This document shows positions 35,974 through 44,115 of a stretch of DNA of 51,228 bases, piece by piece. The stretch is from Candidatus Handelsmanbacteria bacterium. Its GTDB lineage: Bacteria > Latescibacterota > UBA2968 > UBA8231. Where the stretch lies: assembly GCA_016867395.1 (NCBI GenBank), contig VGJS01000026.1:1-51228 (forward strand), read 5' to 3'. Position numbers and translations under genes: made by a program. Positions within the stretch are counted from its first letter, which is position 1. The number at the start of each line of letters is the position of its first letter. The notes beneath the pieces are model-generated. The model worked only from the letters and a program-made list of their open reading frames with translations. It did no database searches and was not told the DNA's origin.

Positions 35974-36267
35974 CTACGTGGCCGGGGCGCCGGGCTGTTC
36001 CTTCTTCTCGGCCGAGACCGGGGCTGGGGCGACCTGGGCCTGGTGGGGGACCTGGTTGGCCGGCGGGGTGGGGGCGATGGTATTGGGGCTGTGGGTGGGG
36101 GGGGCGGAGACGTCCACCTCCTGCTGCACGTCCCGCATCGCCTTCTTGAATTCCTTGATCCCCTTGCCCATGCCCTGTGCCATCTCGGGGATGCGCTTGG
36201 CCCCAAAAAGCAGCAGGATGAGCAGGAAGATGACCAGGATCTCCATGGGACCGATGCTGTTGAGCAT
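35974..36267 (-). CDS. tatA: Twin-arginine translocase subunit TatA
   Basis: This 97-residue protein has a short N-terminal membrane helix ([20 protein letters not shown]) with the FGAKRIPE hinge, then an amphipathic helix ([17 protein letters not shown]) and a Pro/Ala/Gln-rich tail. It forms the pore-side oligomer of the Tat pathway with TatC at 22 kb. The family usually has FGxxKLPE; the RIPE form is common. Length is normal. It lies between a DUF4321 protein and gatA in the leftward operon, 12 bases after the former. Confidence 0.92.
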   Translation of the reverse strand: MLNSIGPMEILVIFLLILLLFGAKRIPEMAQGMGKGIKEFKKAMRDVQQEVDVSAPPTHSPNTIAPTPPANQVPHQAQVAPAPVSAEKKEQPGAPAT

Positions 36268-36279
36268 GGTGCGACCTCC

Positions 36280-36564
36280 TCAATAGGAGTACTTGAAGTA
36301 ATACCAGCCGACGAAGATGCCCATCAGGGTGACGAAATTAAAGTGCAGCGACAGGGCAAAGGAAAAGGAGAGGATGACCAGGTTGGCGTCGTAGGGGCCC
36401 AGGCTGTAGATGTAGTTGCGCAGGATGCCTTGTTCGACCACGGTGCCCTCGCCGGCGAAGAGCTTGAGCAGCACCCGCAGGGTCTCGCCGATAATGTTGG
36501 CCCCCAGCATGCTGATGAACAGGATGATGAGCAGATGACTGAGGGGTTTGTCGCGCTGCAGCAT
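36280..36564 (-). CDS. DUF4321-family small membrane protein
   Basis: This 94-residue protein has two hydrophobic segments: [20 protein letters not shown] (about 11-30) and [20 protein letters not shown] then [10 protein letters not shown] (about 61-90). The FxFxxxLxxNFxTLxGxxxGxY pattern of the C-terminal half matches DUF4321. Its role is unknown. It begins 16 bases after pssA and precedes tatA, so it is co-expressed with phospholipid synthesis and protein export genes, which fits a membrane-homeostasis role but does not prove it. Confidence 0.75.
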   Translation of the reverse strand: MLQRDKPLSHLLIILFISMLGANIIGETLRVLLKLFAGEGTVVEQGILRNYIYSLGPYDANLVILSFSFALSLHFNFVTLMGIFVGWYYFKYSY

Positions 36565-36580
36565 AGATTTTTCGCCGGGC

Positions 36581-37294
36581 TCAGGCGTGTTGCGTGACCT
36601 CGTCGCTGAGCAGGGCGTTCACCCAGCGGTAGAACCCCGGCAGCAGGTAGAGGATAGCCAAGGGAAAGAAGAACTCCCGCGAGGTGGCGGGGTGGATGAT
36701 CACTACCATGGTGAACAGGAAGTAGATTTGCTTAAAGCGGCCCCAGGGGGTGCTGGCCCGCAGCGCAGCCATGGTGTCAAAGGGGATGCGGCTGACCATC
36801 AGGGCCCCAAGGAAGAGGAGCAGGGCCGCGCCCAGTTGCACGGCGTGGTCGGTTTCCCAGGCCCGCTCTGCGAAGACCACGTACTGGCTGAGGATGATGG
36901 CGGCGCAGGGGATGGGCAGGCCGGTAAAGAACTCCTTCTTGCCCGTGGTCGGGGCCATGCTGTTAAAACGGGCTAAGCGCAGGGCCCCGCAGGCCAAGTA
37001 GAGGAAGGGAAAGACCAGCTCCCAACCACTGTGCAGCAGGCTGAAGTAGATCATTAGCGCCGGGGCTACGCCAAAGCTGCAGACGTCGGCCAGGGAGTCG
37101 AACTCGATGCCGAACTGGGAGTTCTTGCCCAAGTGGCGGGCGACTTTGCCGTCCATGTTGTCGAGGGCCGCGCCCAGGACGATAAGCCAGGCGGCGGCGA
37201 CGTAGTTGCCGGCCACGGCGTAGTGGATGGCCAGAAAGCCGCAGAGGAGGTTCCCAATGGTGAAGAGGTTGGGAAGGATGGCCCTGCTCGTCAT
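36581..37294 (-). CDS. pssA: CDP-diacylglycerol-serine O-phosphatidyltransferase
   Basis: This 237-residue inner-membrane enzyme makes phosphatidylserine from CDP-diacylglycerol and serine. The CDP-alcohol phosphotransferase motif is complete: DNMDGKVARHLGKNSQFGIE, then FDSLADVCSFGVAPA, giving Dx2DGx2ARx8Gx3D-type spacing. About seven hydrophobic helices follow. LPIPCAAIILSQYV is the usual third motif region. Its presence fits a phosphatidylethanolamine-containing membrane; no phosphatidylserine decarboxylase is in the window. It begins 24 bases after the HtrA gene and is co-transcribed with DUF4321 and tatA. Confidence 0.9.
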   Translation of the reverse strand: MTSRAILPNLFTIGNLLCGFLAIHYAVAGNYVAAAWLIVLGAALDNMDGKVARHLGKNSQFGIEFDSLADVCSFGVAPALMIYFSLLHSGWELVFPFLYLACGALRLARFNSMAPTTGKKEFFTGLPIPCAAIILSQYVVFAERAWETDHAVQLGAALLLFLGALMVSRIPFDTMAALRASTPWGRFKQIYFLFTMVVIIHPATSREFFFPLAILYLLPGFYRWVNALLSDEVTQHA

Positions 37295-37318
37295 GGTGTC
37301 GCTCCCTCGATGCCGTTT

Positions 37319-38437
37319 TCAATCCCACCGCTGGCGGGCCGAGGGCATCTCAGCCAGGCTCAGCCGGCAGGTGCGGGTCTTGCCGTTGCGCAACAAGGTA
37401 AGGGTGCAGGACTGCCCCACCTGGAATCCCTGGAGCAGACTCCAGCCTTCCTCGGGGCTGCGCACCTTCTCCCCGTCGATCTGGGTCAGCACGTCCCCCC
37501 GCTGGAGCCCGGCCAGCGCCGCCGGGCTGTCGGGGGCCAACTGGTACACCAGGGCCCCCTCGGCCGAGGGCAGATCGAGGTACCGGACCAGGGCGTCGGT
37601 CAGGGGTCTGAGCCTGAGGATGCCGCTCCAGGGCCGGCGCACCCTGCCGTGGCGCTCGATCTCCTGCAGGAAACTGCGGGCGGTGTTGATCGGGATGGCA
37701 AAGCCGATGCCGATGGAGCCGATGCTGTACTCGCTGCCGGTATAGATGAAGCTGTTTAGGCCCATGACCTCACCCAGGGCGTTGACCAGGGGGCCGCCGC
37801 TGTTGCCCGGATTGATGGGGGCGTCGGTCTGGATCATGTCCCGGTAGTAATAAGCGCCCTGGGGTTCGGCAAAGTCGCGGTTGACCGCGCTGATCACCCC
37901 CACGCTGACCGTGGGGCCCAGGTCAAAGGGATTGCCGATGGCCACCGCCCATTCGCCAACCAGAATATCGTCCGAATTTCCCGGCCGCGCAACCGGAAGA
38001 TCCGGGGCCTCGACCTTGAGGATGGCCAGGTCGTAAGAGATGTAAGTGTCAATGTATTTTGCAGTATAGTTGCGCCCATCCGGCAGGGAGACGGCGATTT
38101 TGTAGGGATTGTCCCGCGCCCCGACCACGTGGTCGTTGGTCAGGATGTACCCGCTTTTGGAGACGATCAGCCCCGAGCCGCTGGAGGTGCGCTCCTGTTC
38201 CCCTGGTATCAGGGTATAGGGAAAAAAGAAATCGATGAAGGGGTCGCGCGAGCGGTATAGGACCTGCTGGCGATAGGTGACGTGGATGCTGACCACCGAG
38301 GGTTGGGCCAGTTCCACCGCCTTGACCACCGCGGTGCGGCGAGACTGGGCGATCTCGTCAGCCCCGCTTGCCGGGCCGCCCAGCAGCAAGGGCAAGGCGA
38401 AACAGAAGTGGAGAAAAAACAGTAGGGTTCGCTCCAT
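37319..38437 (-). CDS. Periplasmic HtrA/DegP-type serine protease with one PDZ domain
   Basis: This 372-residue protein has a signal peptide (FFLHFCFALPLLLGGPASG). The trypsin-like domain has the catalytic triad: His in ILTNDHVVGA, Asp in SYDLAILKVEAP and Ser in INPGNSGGPLVNALGE. A loop after the first strand (RSRDPFIDFFFPYTLI) takes the place of the LA loop. One PDZ domain covers about residues 270-360 (PDSPAALAGLQRGDVLTQID). It should degrade or chaperone misfolded envelope proteins. It is first in a six-gene leftward operon. The -10 of its promoter is only about six bases from the ATG and no Shine-Dalgarno box is seen, so it may be translated leaderless. Confidence 0.88.
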   Translation of the reverse strand: MERTLLFFLHFCFALPLLLGGPASGADEIAQSRRTAVVKAVELAQPSVVSIHVTYRQQVLYRSRDPFIDFFFPYTLIPGEQERTSSGSGLIVSKSGYILTNDHVVGARDNPYKIAVSLPDGRNYTAKYIDTYISYDLAILKVEAPDLPVARPGNSDDILVGEWAVAIGNPFDLGPTVSVGVISAVNRDFAEPQGAYYYRDMIQTDAPINPGNSGGPLVNALGEVMGLNSFIYTGSEYSIGSIGIGFAIPINTARSFLQEIERHGRVRRPWSGILRLRPLTDALVRYLDLPSAEGALVYQLAPDSPAALAGLQRGDVLTQIDGEKVRSPEEGWSLLQGFQVGQSCTLTLLRNGKTRTCRLSLAEMPSARQRWD

Positions 38438-38443
38438 GCAGGA

Positions 38444-38472
38444 AATGTAACCACCTGCCGGGGCCTTTACAA
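38444..38472 (-). promoter_or_regulatory. Probable promoter of the HtrA operon, leaderless
   Basis: On the minus strand TTGTAA (38467-38472), 17 bases, TACATT (38444-38449). The expected start of transcription falls at or next to the ATG at 38437. Confidence 0.45.
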
Positions 38473-38498
38473 GAAGGCTTTTGACCGGCAGCCGCGAC

Positions 38499-38541
38499 TT
38501 GGCGAAGTGGGGGGAAGTTATATAATCTTGAAAAGTTTCAA
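38499..38541 (+). promoter_or_regulatory. Promoter and operator of the BlaI-type regulator gene
   Basis: TTGGCG (38499-38504), 16 bases, perfect TATAAT (38521-38526). Directly after it lies the perfect inverted repeat TTGAAA-AG-TTTCAA (38528-38541), on the expected start of transcription. BlaI/MecI-type repressors bind dyads of this size and place, so it is the probable autoregulatory site. Confidence 0.6.
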
Positions 38542-38566
38542 AAGTCTTTCGAGCTGAGGAGGGGAG

Positions 38567-38956
38567 ATGAGAAAGCCCAACCTGCCTGAGCCCACCGAGG
38601 CCGAACTGGCCATCCGGGACGTGTTATGGGACCAGGGCCCCACCACGGTGCGCGCGGTGCACGGGGAACGCATAGACAAGAGGAAGACCGGCTTTACCAC
38701 CATCCTCAAGCTGCTGCAGCTCATGCACGAAAAGGGGCTGGTGCGGCGCGATGAGCGCTCGCGCTCCCACGTCTACCAGCCCCGCATGGGCAGGGAGCAG
38801 ACCCAGCGCCCGCTGGTGGGGGATCTGCGGCAACGGGCCTTCGGCGGCTCGGCCCGCGAGCTGGTGGGCCAGGCCCTGGTGGTCGGGCAGGTCTCCAAGG
38901 CCGAGCTCGCCGAGATCGGCAGGTTGCTGAAGGGGAGGAGCAATGAGAAGGGGTGA
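38567..38956 (+). CDS. BlaI/MecI/CopY-family transcriptional repressor
   Basis: This 129-residue protein has the family's N-terminal winged helix: LPEPTEAELAIRDVLWDQGP, TVRAVHGE, KTGFTTILKLLQLMHEKGLV and RRDERSRSHVYQP. A shorter C-terminal dimerisation helix follows (ELVGQALVVGQVSKAELAEI). The start has GAGGAGGGGAG upstream. BlaI relatives are normally paired with a BlaR1/MecR1 M56 metalloprotease, which cuts them; none is encoded in this window. Here the stop overlaps the start of a LamG/propeller protein gene by 14 bases, an unusual pairing. A perfect dyad after its -10 suggests self-repression. Confidence 0.85.
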   Translation: MRKPNLPEPTEAELAIRDVLWDQGPTTVRAVHGERIDKRKTGFTTILKLLQLMHEKGLVRRDERSRSHVYQPRMGREQTQRPLVGDLRQRAFGGSARELVGQALVVGQVSKAELAEIGRLLKGRSNEKG

Positions 38957-40646
38957 GACCCGCGCCATGACCTTGCCCACCCCGATCGCCCGCTGGAAGC
39001 TCGGCGCCGACGCCTGTGACAGCGCCGGCGCCCACCACGGTCAGGTCCAGGGGGTCCGCTTCGCGGAGGTGGCCGGCCGGCCCGCCGCCGCGTTCGACGG
39101 CCTGGGGAGCCACATCCTCGTGCCCGACCACCCCGCCCTGCGCCTGGGGACGGGGCCCTTCACCCTGAGCTTCTGGATCCGCCTGCCCGAGCGCCTCACC
39201 ACCGTCCTGGGCGATGTGCTGGGGAAGTTCGACGCCGCCCGCCGCCGCGGCCTGACCTGCCGCATTGCCGGATCCAGCCCCGGGTACAGTTCGGTAGCCG
39301 ACGTGCGCGGCCTGCAGGTGGGCATCGACGAGGCGATCTTAGGCGAGTGGGCCGACCACGGCAAGCCCTGGCCCTCCAACACCCTGATCAGCACCCTCAC
39401 CGTCTTTGCGGGCGCGCTTTACACCGGCATCGCCGACGCCTTGCCCGGCGAGGACACGCCGGCGGTGTTCAAGTTCTGCGGGGGGAACCAGTGGGAGTAC
39501 TGCGGCAAGCTCGATGTCGATCCGCGCACCCGCAGCATCATGGCGATGATCGTCCACGAGGGGGCCCTGTACGCCGGCACCGGCACCTGGGACTGGGAGA
39601 AATCCCTGGCCGGCAACTGCGGCCCTACGCAGGTCTTCCGCTACGAAGGGGGCACCTCCTGGCGCGACTGCGGGCAGTTCGGTTCCGGGATGCGGGTCCT
39701 GTCCCTGGCCTCCTTTGACGGCAAACTTTACGCCGGCGATGACCGGGGCATGGTCCACCGCATGGACGGCGAGGGGCAATGGACCTTCCGTGGCCAGTTG
39801 GGCTCGCACGACCGGGTCAACGCCATGATGGTCTTTGGCGGCCATCTCTATGGGGCTCCCCACGGCGCCATCTTCCGCTACGAGGGCGGCACAACCTGGA
39901 CCTGCGTGGGCGGCCTGCCCGACCGCCGCGACGGCCTCTTTGGCGAGAACCAGACCCATACCCTCCAGGTGTACGGCGCCCATCTGTGGGCAGGCATGTG
40001 GCCCCAGGGCAAGGCGCTGCGCTACGAGGGGGGCGAGAACCCTGGCCGGTGGACCGACGCCGGGCAACTGGGCATGAGTATTGACGCCTACCGGATCAAC
40101 GAGATCAACGATTTCACTGTGTACAATGGCAAGCTGTACGCCGGGGTCATCCCGCTGGGCGAGGTATACCGCTACGAGTCCGACGGGGATTGGACGCACA
40201 TGGGCCGGCTCGTAAACAGCGATATAGACGAGCGAGAGGTCTATTCCTGGAACCGGGTGCCGAGCATGGCGGTTTTCCAGGGCCGGCTCTTTGCGGGGAC
40301 CAGCACCTGCCACGGCATCGCCTCGGCCCAGCCCCACCTCCAGGTCGGCCGGGTGTATTCCATCGAGGCGGGCCGGAACGTCTCCTTCGACGCGGACCTG
40401 GGCTCGCAGTGGCGCCATGTGGCCATTGTGCGCGAGACAGGGCATCTGCGCCTGTACCTCGACGGCCAACTCGTCGCCTCCTCCTCGCCCCTGGACGGAC
40501 AGCGGCTGGACCTGGCCAATGATCAGCCCTTGCTGATCGCCGCAGGGACGCAGAACTACCTCCAAGGCTGGTTGTCGGACCTGCGCCTTTACGATGGGGC
40601 GATTGCTGCGGCTGATATCCCCGCCCTGGCCTCTCACTCCCCGTAA
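38943..40646 (+). CDS. LamG domain split by a seven-repeat beta-propeller
   Basis: This 567-residue protein starts at ATG 38943 (GGGGAGGAGC upstream), inside the end of the blaI-type gene. Residues ~12-100 form the first half of a LamG/concanavalin-type sandwich (IARWKLGADACDSAGAHHGQ, PFTLSFWIRLPERLTTVLGD). Residues ~140-475 hold seven repeats of the form V-x-G-x-L-Y-A-G followed by V-x-R-Y-E-G-G and W-x-x-C/D-G (for example VFAGALYTGIAD, SFDGKLYAGDDR, VYNGKLYAGVIP). Residues ~480-560 complete the LamG fold (WRHVAIVRETGHLRLYLDGQ, LSDLRLYDGAI). No signal peptide is apparent, unlike most such domains. Carbohydrate or glycan binding is possible but unproven. Its last 13 bases overlap the convergent truA. 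Confidence 0.75.
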   Translation: MRRGETRAMTLPTPIARWKLGADACDSAGAHHGQVQGVRFAEVAGRPAAAFDGLGSHILVPDHPALRLGTGPFTLSFWIRLPERLTTVLGDVLGKFDAARRRGLTCRIAGSSPGYSSVADVRGLQVGIDEAILGEWADHGKPWPSNTLISTLTVFAGALYTGIADALPGEDTPAVFKFCGGNQWEYCGKLDVDPRTRSIMAMIVHEGALYAGTGTWDWEKSLAGNCGPTQVFRYEGGTSWRDCGQFGSGMRVLSLASFDGKLYAGDDRGMVHRMDGEGQWTFRGQLGSHDRVNAMMVFGGHLYGAPHGAIFRYEGGTTWTCVGGLPDRRDGLFGENQTHTLQVYGAHLWAGMWPQGKALRYEGGENPGRWTDAGQLGMSIDAYRINEINDFTVYNGKLYAGVIPLGEVYRYESDGDWTHMGRLVNSDIDEREVYSWNRVPSMAVFQGRLFAGTSTCHGIASAQPHLQVGRVYSIEAGRNVSFDADLGSQWRHVAIVRETGHLRLYLDGQLVASSSPLDGQRLDLANDQPLLIAAGTQNYLQGWLSDLRLYDGAIAAADIPALASHSP

Positions 40647-41392
40647 TCTACTCCCACCAGGCACAGCCCCTGGGCCGGCGCCGTGGGCCCGGCCAGGGTG
40701 CGGTCGGCGCTCTCCAAGAGCCGCGTCATGTCCCCAGAGGGACGCCGGCCCCGCCCTACCTCAACCATTGTTCCCACCAAAATGCGCACCATGTGGCGCA
40801 GGAAGCGGTCGGCCGCGATCTCAAAGATTAGTTCCGGCCCCCGGCGGGTCCAGCCGCAGTCCTGCACCTGGCAGACAAAGCTGCCGGGCAGCGGGTCCTG
40901 GTTGCAAAAAGCGGCAAAGGAATGCGCCCCGGCCAGGTGCGCAGCGGCCTGGGACATGGGCTCCAGCTTCAGTTCCTGGTACAAACTCCAGACAAACGGG
41001 CGGTCCAGGGCGCTCCTCACCGTGCGGACGCGGTAGCGATAGCGCTTGGTCTTGGCGCTGTAGCGGGCATGGAAGTGGGCAGGCGCCTCCTCCACCCTGA
41101 GAACGGCCACATCGGGCGGGAGCAGGCCGTTGAGCCCCCGGTGCAGGCAGTACAGAGGCAGGGTGGAGTGGGTGTGGAGGTGGGCCACCTGGCCCAGGGC
41201 ATGGGTGCCGGCGTCGGTGCGACCCGCGCCGATGGGGCAGACCTCCTCGCCCAGCAGGACCTGCAGGCAGCGGGCCAATTCCCCCTGCACGGTGCGGCCC
41301 TGGGGCTGGATCTGCCAGCCGCAAAAGTCCGTACCCTGGTATTCGAGCAACAGGCGCAGGGTGCGCTGGGGCCCTACCTCAGGAGCGGCCAC
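40634..41392 (-). CDS. truA: tRNA pseudouridine(38-40) synthase
   Basis: This 252-residue protein is read from GTG 41390-41392, with CGGAGGA eight to nine bases upstream, inside the end of ecfT (19-base overlap). Family blocks: LEYQGTDFCGWQIQPQGRTV at the N-terminus, GAGRTDAGTHALGQVAHLHT with the catalytic Asp (about 55-60), ARYSAKTKRYRYRV, HSFAAFCNQ and FEIAADRFLRHMVRILVGTM. It modifies positions 38-40 of the tRNA anticodon stem. The truA-after-ecfT order is common in other bacteria, where ecfA genes usually come first; those are missing here. Confidence 0.92.
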   Translation of the reverse strand: MAAPEVGPQRTLRLLLEYQGTDFCGWQIQPQGRTVQGELARCLQVLLGEEVCPIGAGRTDAGTHALGQVAHLHTHSTLPLYCLHRGLNGLLPPDVAVLRVEEAPAHFHARYSAKTKRYRYRVRTVRSALDRPFVWSLYQELKLEPMSQAAAHLAGAHSFAAFCNQDPLPGSFVCQVQDCGWTRRGPELIFEIAADRFLRHMVRILVGTMVEVGRGRRPSGDMTRLLESADRTLAGPTAPAQGLCLVGVDYGE

Positions 41393-42195
41393 AGCCGCGG
41401 TCCTCCGCCAATGGCCAGCGCCGCGGCCAGGACCACCAGCGCGGCCCAGGCGTCGCCCCAGGCAAAGCGCAATTCGCGGTAGCGGGTGCGGCCCTCCCCG
41501 CCCCGGTAGCAGCGGCTCTCCATGGCCAGGGCCAGGCGGTCGGCCCGGGCAAAGGCCGAGAGGAAGAGGGGCACTAGCAGGGGGAGCAGGTTGCGGACGC
41601 GGCGCAGGGGGTTGCCGCCAAAATCGGCGCCCCTGGCCAGTTGGGCCTTGTGCAGGCGCTCGGCCTCCTCGACCAGCACCGGGATGAAGCGCAGGGCAAT
41701 GGAAACCATCATCGCCAGTTCGTGGGCGGGAAAGCCGAAGCGCCGCAGGGGCGAGAGCAAGCTCTCCAGCCCGCCGGTCAGTTCCATCGGGGTGGTGGTG
41801 AGGGTGAGCAGGGAGGCGATGAGCACCACCGCGGCCAGGCGCAGGGAGAAGAAGAGGCCCAGTTGCACCCCCTCGGCTGTTACCGGACGGTCGAGCCAGG
41901 GCAGGCGCCAGAGGGTGACGCCGGGGGTCAGTAGGGCGTGCAGGACGATGGTGAAGAAGAAGAGCCACAGGAAGGGGCGGAGGTTTTTAAGTACCATGCC
42001 CACCGGCACCCGCGAGAGCCCAATGGCTAGGGCGACGAAGGGAGAGGCCAGGAGCAGGGGAATGAAGCCTTCGGTGCTCAACAGCGCCAGCATCAGCGCG
42101 GCCGTGGCTAGGAGTTTGGTGCGGGGATCGAGGCGGTGCAGCGGCGAGTCCACCGCCACGTACTTGCCCAGGGTGATGTCGGTCAGGAAAGGCAT
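41374..42195 (-). CDS. ecfT: Energy-coupling factor transporter transmembrane protein EcfT
   Basis: This 273-residue protein carries the EcfT family marks: HRLDPRTKLLATAALMLALL (first helices), LRPFLWLFFFTIVLHALLTP, and cytoplasmic coupling helices with the Ala-Arg-Gly signature LARGADFGG and a second MESRCYRGG. About five to six hydrophobic helices are seen. EcfT links a vitamin- or metal-binding S component to two ATPases. Neither EcfA nor an S component is in this window, so it is an orphan locally; the nearby ATPase at 44.1 kb is of the SsuB/TauB type and is not an EcfA. It overlaps truA. Confidence 0.85.
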   Translation of the reverse strand: MPFLTDITLGKYVAVDSPLHRLDPRTKLLATAALMLALLSTEGFIPLLLASPFVALAIGLSRVPVGMVLKNLRPFLWLFFFTIVLHALLTPGVTLWRLPWLDRPVTAEGVQLGLFFSLRLAAVVLIASLLTLTTTPMELTGGLESLLSPLRRFGFPAHELAMMVSIALRFIPVLVEEAERLHKAQLARGADFGGNPLRRVRNLLPLLVPLFLSAFARADRLALAMESRCYRGGEGRTRYRELRFAWGDAWAALVVLAAALAIGGGPRLWPLLR

Positions 42196-42209
42196 CGGTT
42201 CACCACGTC

Positions 42210-42375
42210 CGCTGGTTCGTCGGGGAGCGACCCTTCCAGCCTTTCCCCAGGCGCGGACTTGCCACCCTGCTCGCTATTGCTCCGCTCTCCCCTCCACCCC
42301 ACCCGCGTCCTTCCCAACCCGTCCACTCCCAGGAAAAGGCTTCCACGGTCATCTCCCCTCCGGGTTGGTTCAGCG
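42210..42375. repeat. Palindromic intergenic repeat, copy B
   Basis: Outer arms CGCTG (42210-42214) with CAGCG (42371-42375), GGGGAG (42222-42227) with CTCCCC (42353-42358), GACC with GGTC, and inner GCCTTTCC (42239-42246) with GGAAAAGGC (42332-42340). About 100 central bases match copy A in the same order (TTTCCCCAGGCGCGGACTT, GCTCGCT, GCTCCGCTCTCC, CCCGCGTCCTTCCC). Where A has GAC on one arm and GTC on the other, B has GCC and GGC, keeping the stem. It lies between the importer operon and ecfT. Confidence 0.8.
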
Positions 42376-42385
42376 CTTTCGCCCC

Positions 42386-43327
42386 TCATTGCAGGAAGCG
42401 GGTGGTGAAGGCCTCCTCGGGCTTCACCTTGCCCGGCTCGATCAGCTCGGCCTCGGCCATCTGCTGCAGCAGGGTCTGCCAGCGCTCCAGGCTCATGTTG
42501 CCCAGGGGCTGGCCGGCGAGCTGCACCAGGGGCCGGGACTGCTCCACCCCGTAGGCCAGGATATCAAGGTCCATCTCTGGGTTGAGCTGGTGGAGCTGCT
42601 GGTTGGTGGGCTCGGGCTGGCGCAGATAGTGCTCCCAGCCGGCGAGGCTGGCCCGCACCACGGCTTTCACCAGTTCGGGGCGGCGAGAGATAGTCTCTTC
42701 AGTGGCGATGAGCACGCTGGCGTAAGGGTTGAAGCCGATGTCGGCTACCAGTAGCACCCGAGGGTCGGCCCCCTGTTTGCGGGCGACGAAGGGCTCGCTG
42801 AAGACATATGCCTGCTGGGCGAAGCGCGGGTCCAGCAGGAATTGGGCGACGTTGCCGGGGTAGGGCACGATCTGCACCCCGGTGAGGGGGAATTTCTTGC
42901 GCAAGTAATGGGAGAACGCGGGCCGCTGCGACAGGCCGATGGTGAGGTTCTGAAGCTGGTCGATAGCGGTGATGCCGCTGCTGGCGTGGACCATGATGCA
43001 GCGCGGGTTGGTCTGGTACGGGGCCAGGAGCGCCACTACCGGGGCCTGCTGCGCCCTCGCGTTGAGCACGTCGTCGGCATTGCACACCCCAAATTCCACC
43101 GCGCCGGTGGCCACCCGCTGGATCACCGGCGCATCGGGGCCGCCGGCGAGGATCTCGACCTGCGCCCCCTCCTGCTGGAAATAGCCGTGGACCAGGGCGG
43201 CGTAGAATCCGCCGTGCTCGGCCTCGGGGAACCAGTTGAGGGCCAGTCGCACCCCAGAGGGCGGGGCGGGCTTTTCGCCGCAGCCGGCCAGGGCGAGGAG
43301 ACTGAGCATCAAGGTCAGGGTCTTCAT
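42386..43327 (-). CDS. ABC transporter substrate-binding lipoprotein, NMT1/THI5-like
   Basis: This 313-residue protein has a lipobox (LMLSLLALAGCGEK). The opening VRLALNWFPEAEHGGFYAAL is characteristic of the NMT1/THI5-like group that binds thiamine pyrimidine precursors or related small molecules; sulfonate-type binders are the alternative. VEFGVCNADDVLNAR and YPGNVAQFLL continue the fold. The start is one of two adjacent ATG codons (43330 or 43327) after GGAGGA; the second gives better spacing. It overlaps the permease stop by one base and completes an ATPase-permease-binding-protein operon. No TPP riboswitch-like structure is seen upstream, so thiamine is only one possible substrate. Confidence 0.82.
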   Translation of the reverse strand: MKTLTLMLSLLALAGCGEKPAPPSGVRLALNWFPEAEHGGFYAALVHGYFQQEGAQVEILAGGPDAPVIQRVATGAVEFGVCNADDVLNARAQQAPVVALLAPYQTNPRCIMVHASSGITAIDQLQNLTIGLSQRPAFSHYLRKKFPLTGVQIVPYPGNVAQFLLDPRFAQQAYVFSEPFVARKQGADPRVLLVADIGFNPYASVLIATEETISRRPELVKAVVRASLAGWEHYLRQPEPTNQQLHQLNPEMDLDILAYGVEQSRPLVQLAGQPLGNMSLERWQTLLQQMAEAELIEPGKVKPEEAFTTRFLQ

Positions 43328-44115
43328 CATTCCTCCGCGCCGCCCCAGCGGGCCAGCAGCAGGTTGCTCATGAGATTTATTGAGGAAAAGATGGCCAGAC
43401 CCAGCAGGGTACAAAACAGAATGCAGGCGAAAAGATAATCGGTCTTAGCCTGGCCGTTGGTGAGGATGATCAGGTAGCCCAGGCCGAAGTCCTCGGTGCC
43501 GTACCCGGCGAAGAATTCCCCGACGATGGCGCCGATGACCGACAGGCCGCTGGAGATGCGCGCCCCGGTCAGCATACTGGGCACGGCGCTGGGGACGCGC
43601 AGCCGGCGCAGCACGTCCCAGCGCGAGGCATTATACATGGAGAAGAGGTCCAGCAGGTTGGGCTCGACCCTGGTGAGGCCGGCGGTGGTGTTGGCGATGA
43701 TGGGGAAGAGGGCGATGATGAAGGAGACGGCCACCACCCCGGCGAAACCGTGCCCGATCCACAGGATGATCAGGGGCGCGATGGCGACGATGGGCACGGT
43801 TTGCAGGAAGATGGCGTACGGATACAGGCTGCGGGAGACCAGGCGGGACTGGGAAAAGAGCAGGGAGATCAGGAAGCCGGCGGCGAAGCTGAGCAGAAAG
43901 CCGCATAGGGCGCCCATCGCGGTCAGCCAGGCGGCCTTTAACAGCGCTGCGAAATGGACCTGCACTGCCCCGGCCACCTGTAGGGGGCTGGGGAGCAGAA
44001 AGGGCTTGATGTCGAAGGCCACCACCGCCCCCTGCCACAGCAGTAATAGGACCACAAAGGAGGCCAGGGGTGGCAGCAGGGTGTCGGCGGCCCAGGTGAG
44101 GAAGCGGCGGCTCAT
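43327..44115 (-). CDS. ABC transporter permease (SsuC/TauC/ThiX type)
   Basis: This 262-residue inner-membrane protein begins at the ATG 44113-44115, overlapping the ATPase stop by four bases (ATGA). About six helices: PPLASFVVLLLLWQGAVVAF, AMGALCGFLLSFAAGFLISL, LQTVPIVAIAPLIILWIGHG with the conserved PxxAxxPLxxxWxG segment, and VSFIIALFPIIANTTAGL. The coupling loop with the EAA-like motif reads LRRLRVPSAVPSMLTGARIS. It is the membrane part of the importer with the flanking ATPase and binding protein. Confidence 0.88.
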   Translation of the reverse strand: MSRRFLTWAADTLLPPLASFVVLLLLWQGAVVAFDIKPFLLPSPLQVAGAVQVHFAALLKAAWLTAMGALCGFLLSFAAGFLISLLFSQSRLVSRSLYPYAIFLQTVPIVAIAPLIILWIGHGFAGVVAVSFIIALFPIIANTTAGLTRVEPNLLDLFSMYNASRWDVLRRLRVPSAVPSMLTGARISSGLSVIGAIVGEFFAGYGTEDFGLGYLIILTNGQAKTDYLFACILFCTLLGLAIFSSINLMSNLLLARWGGAEE

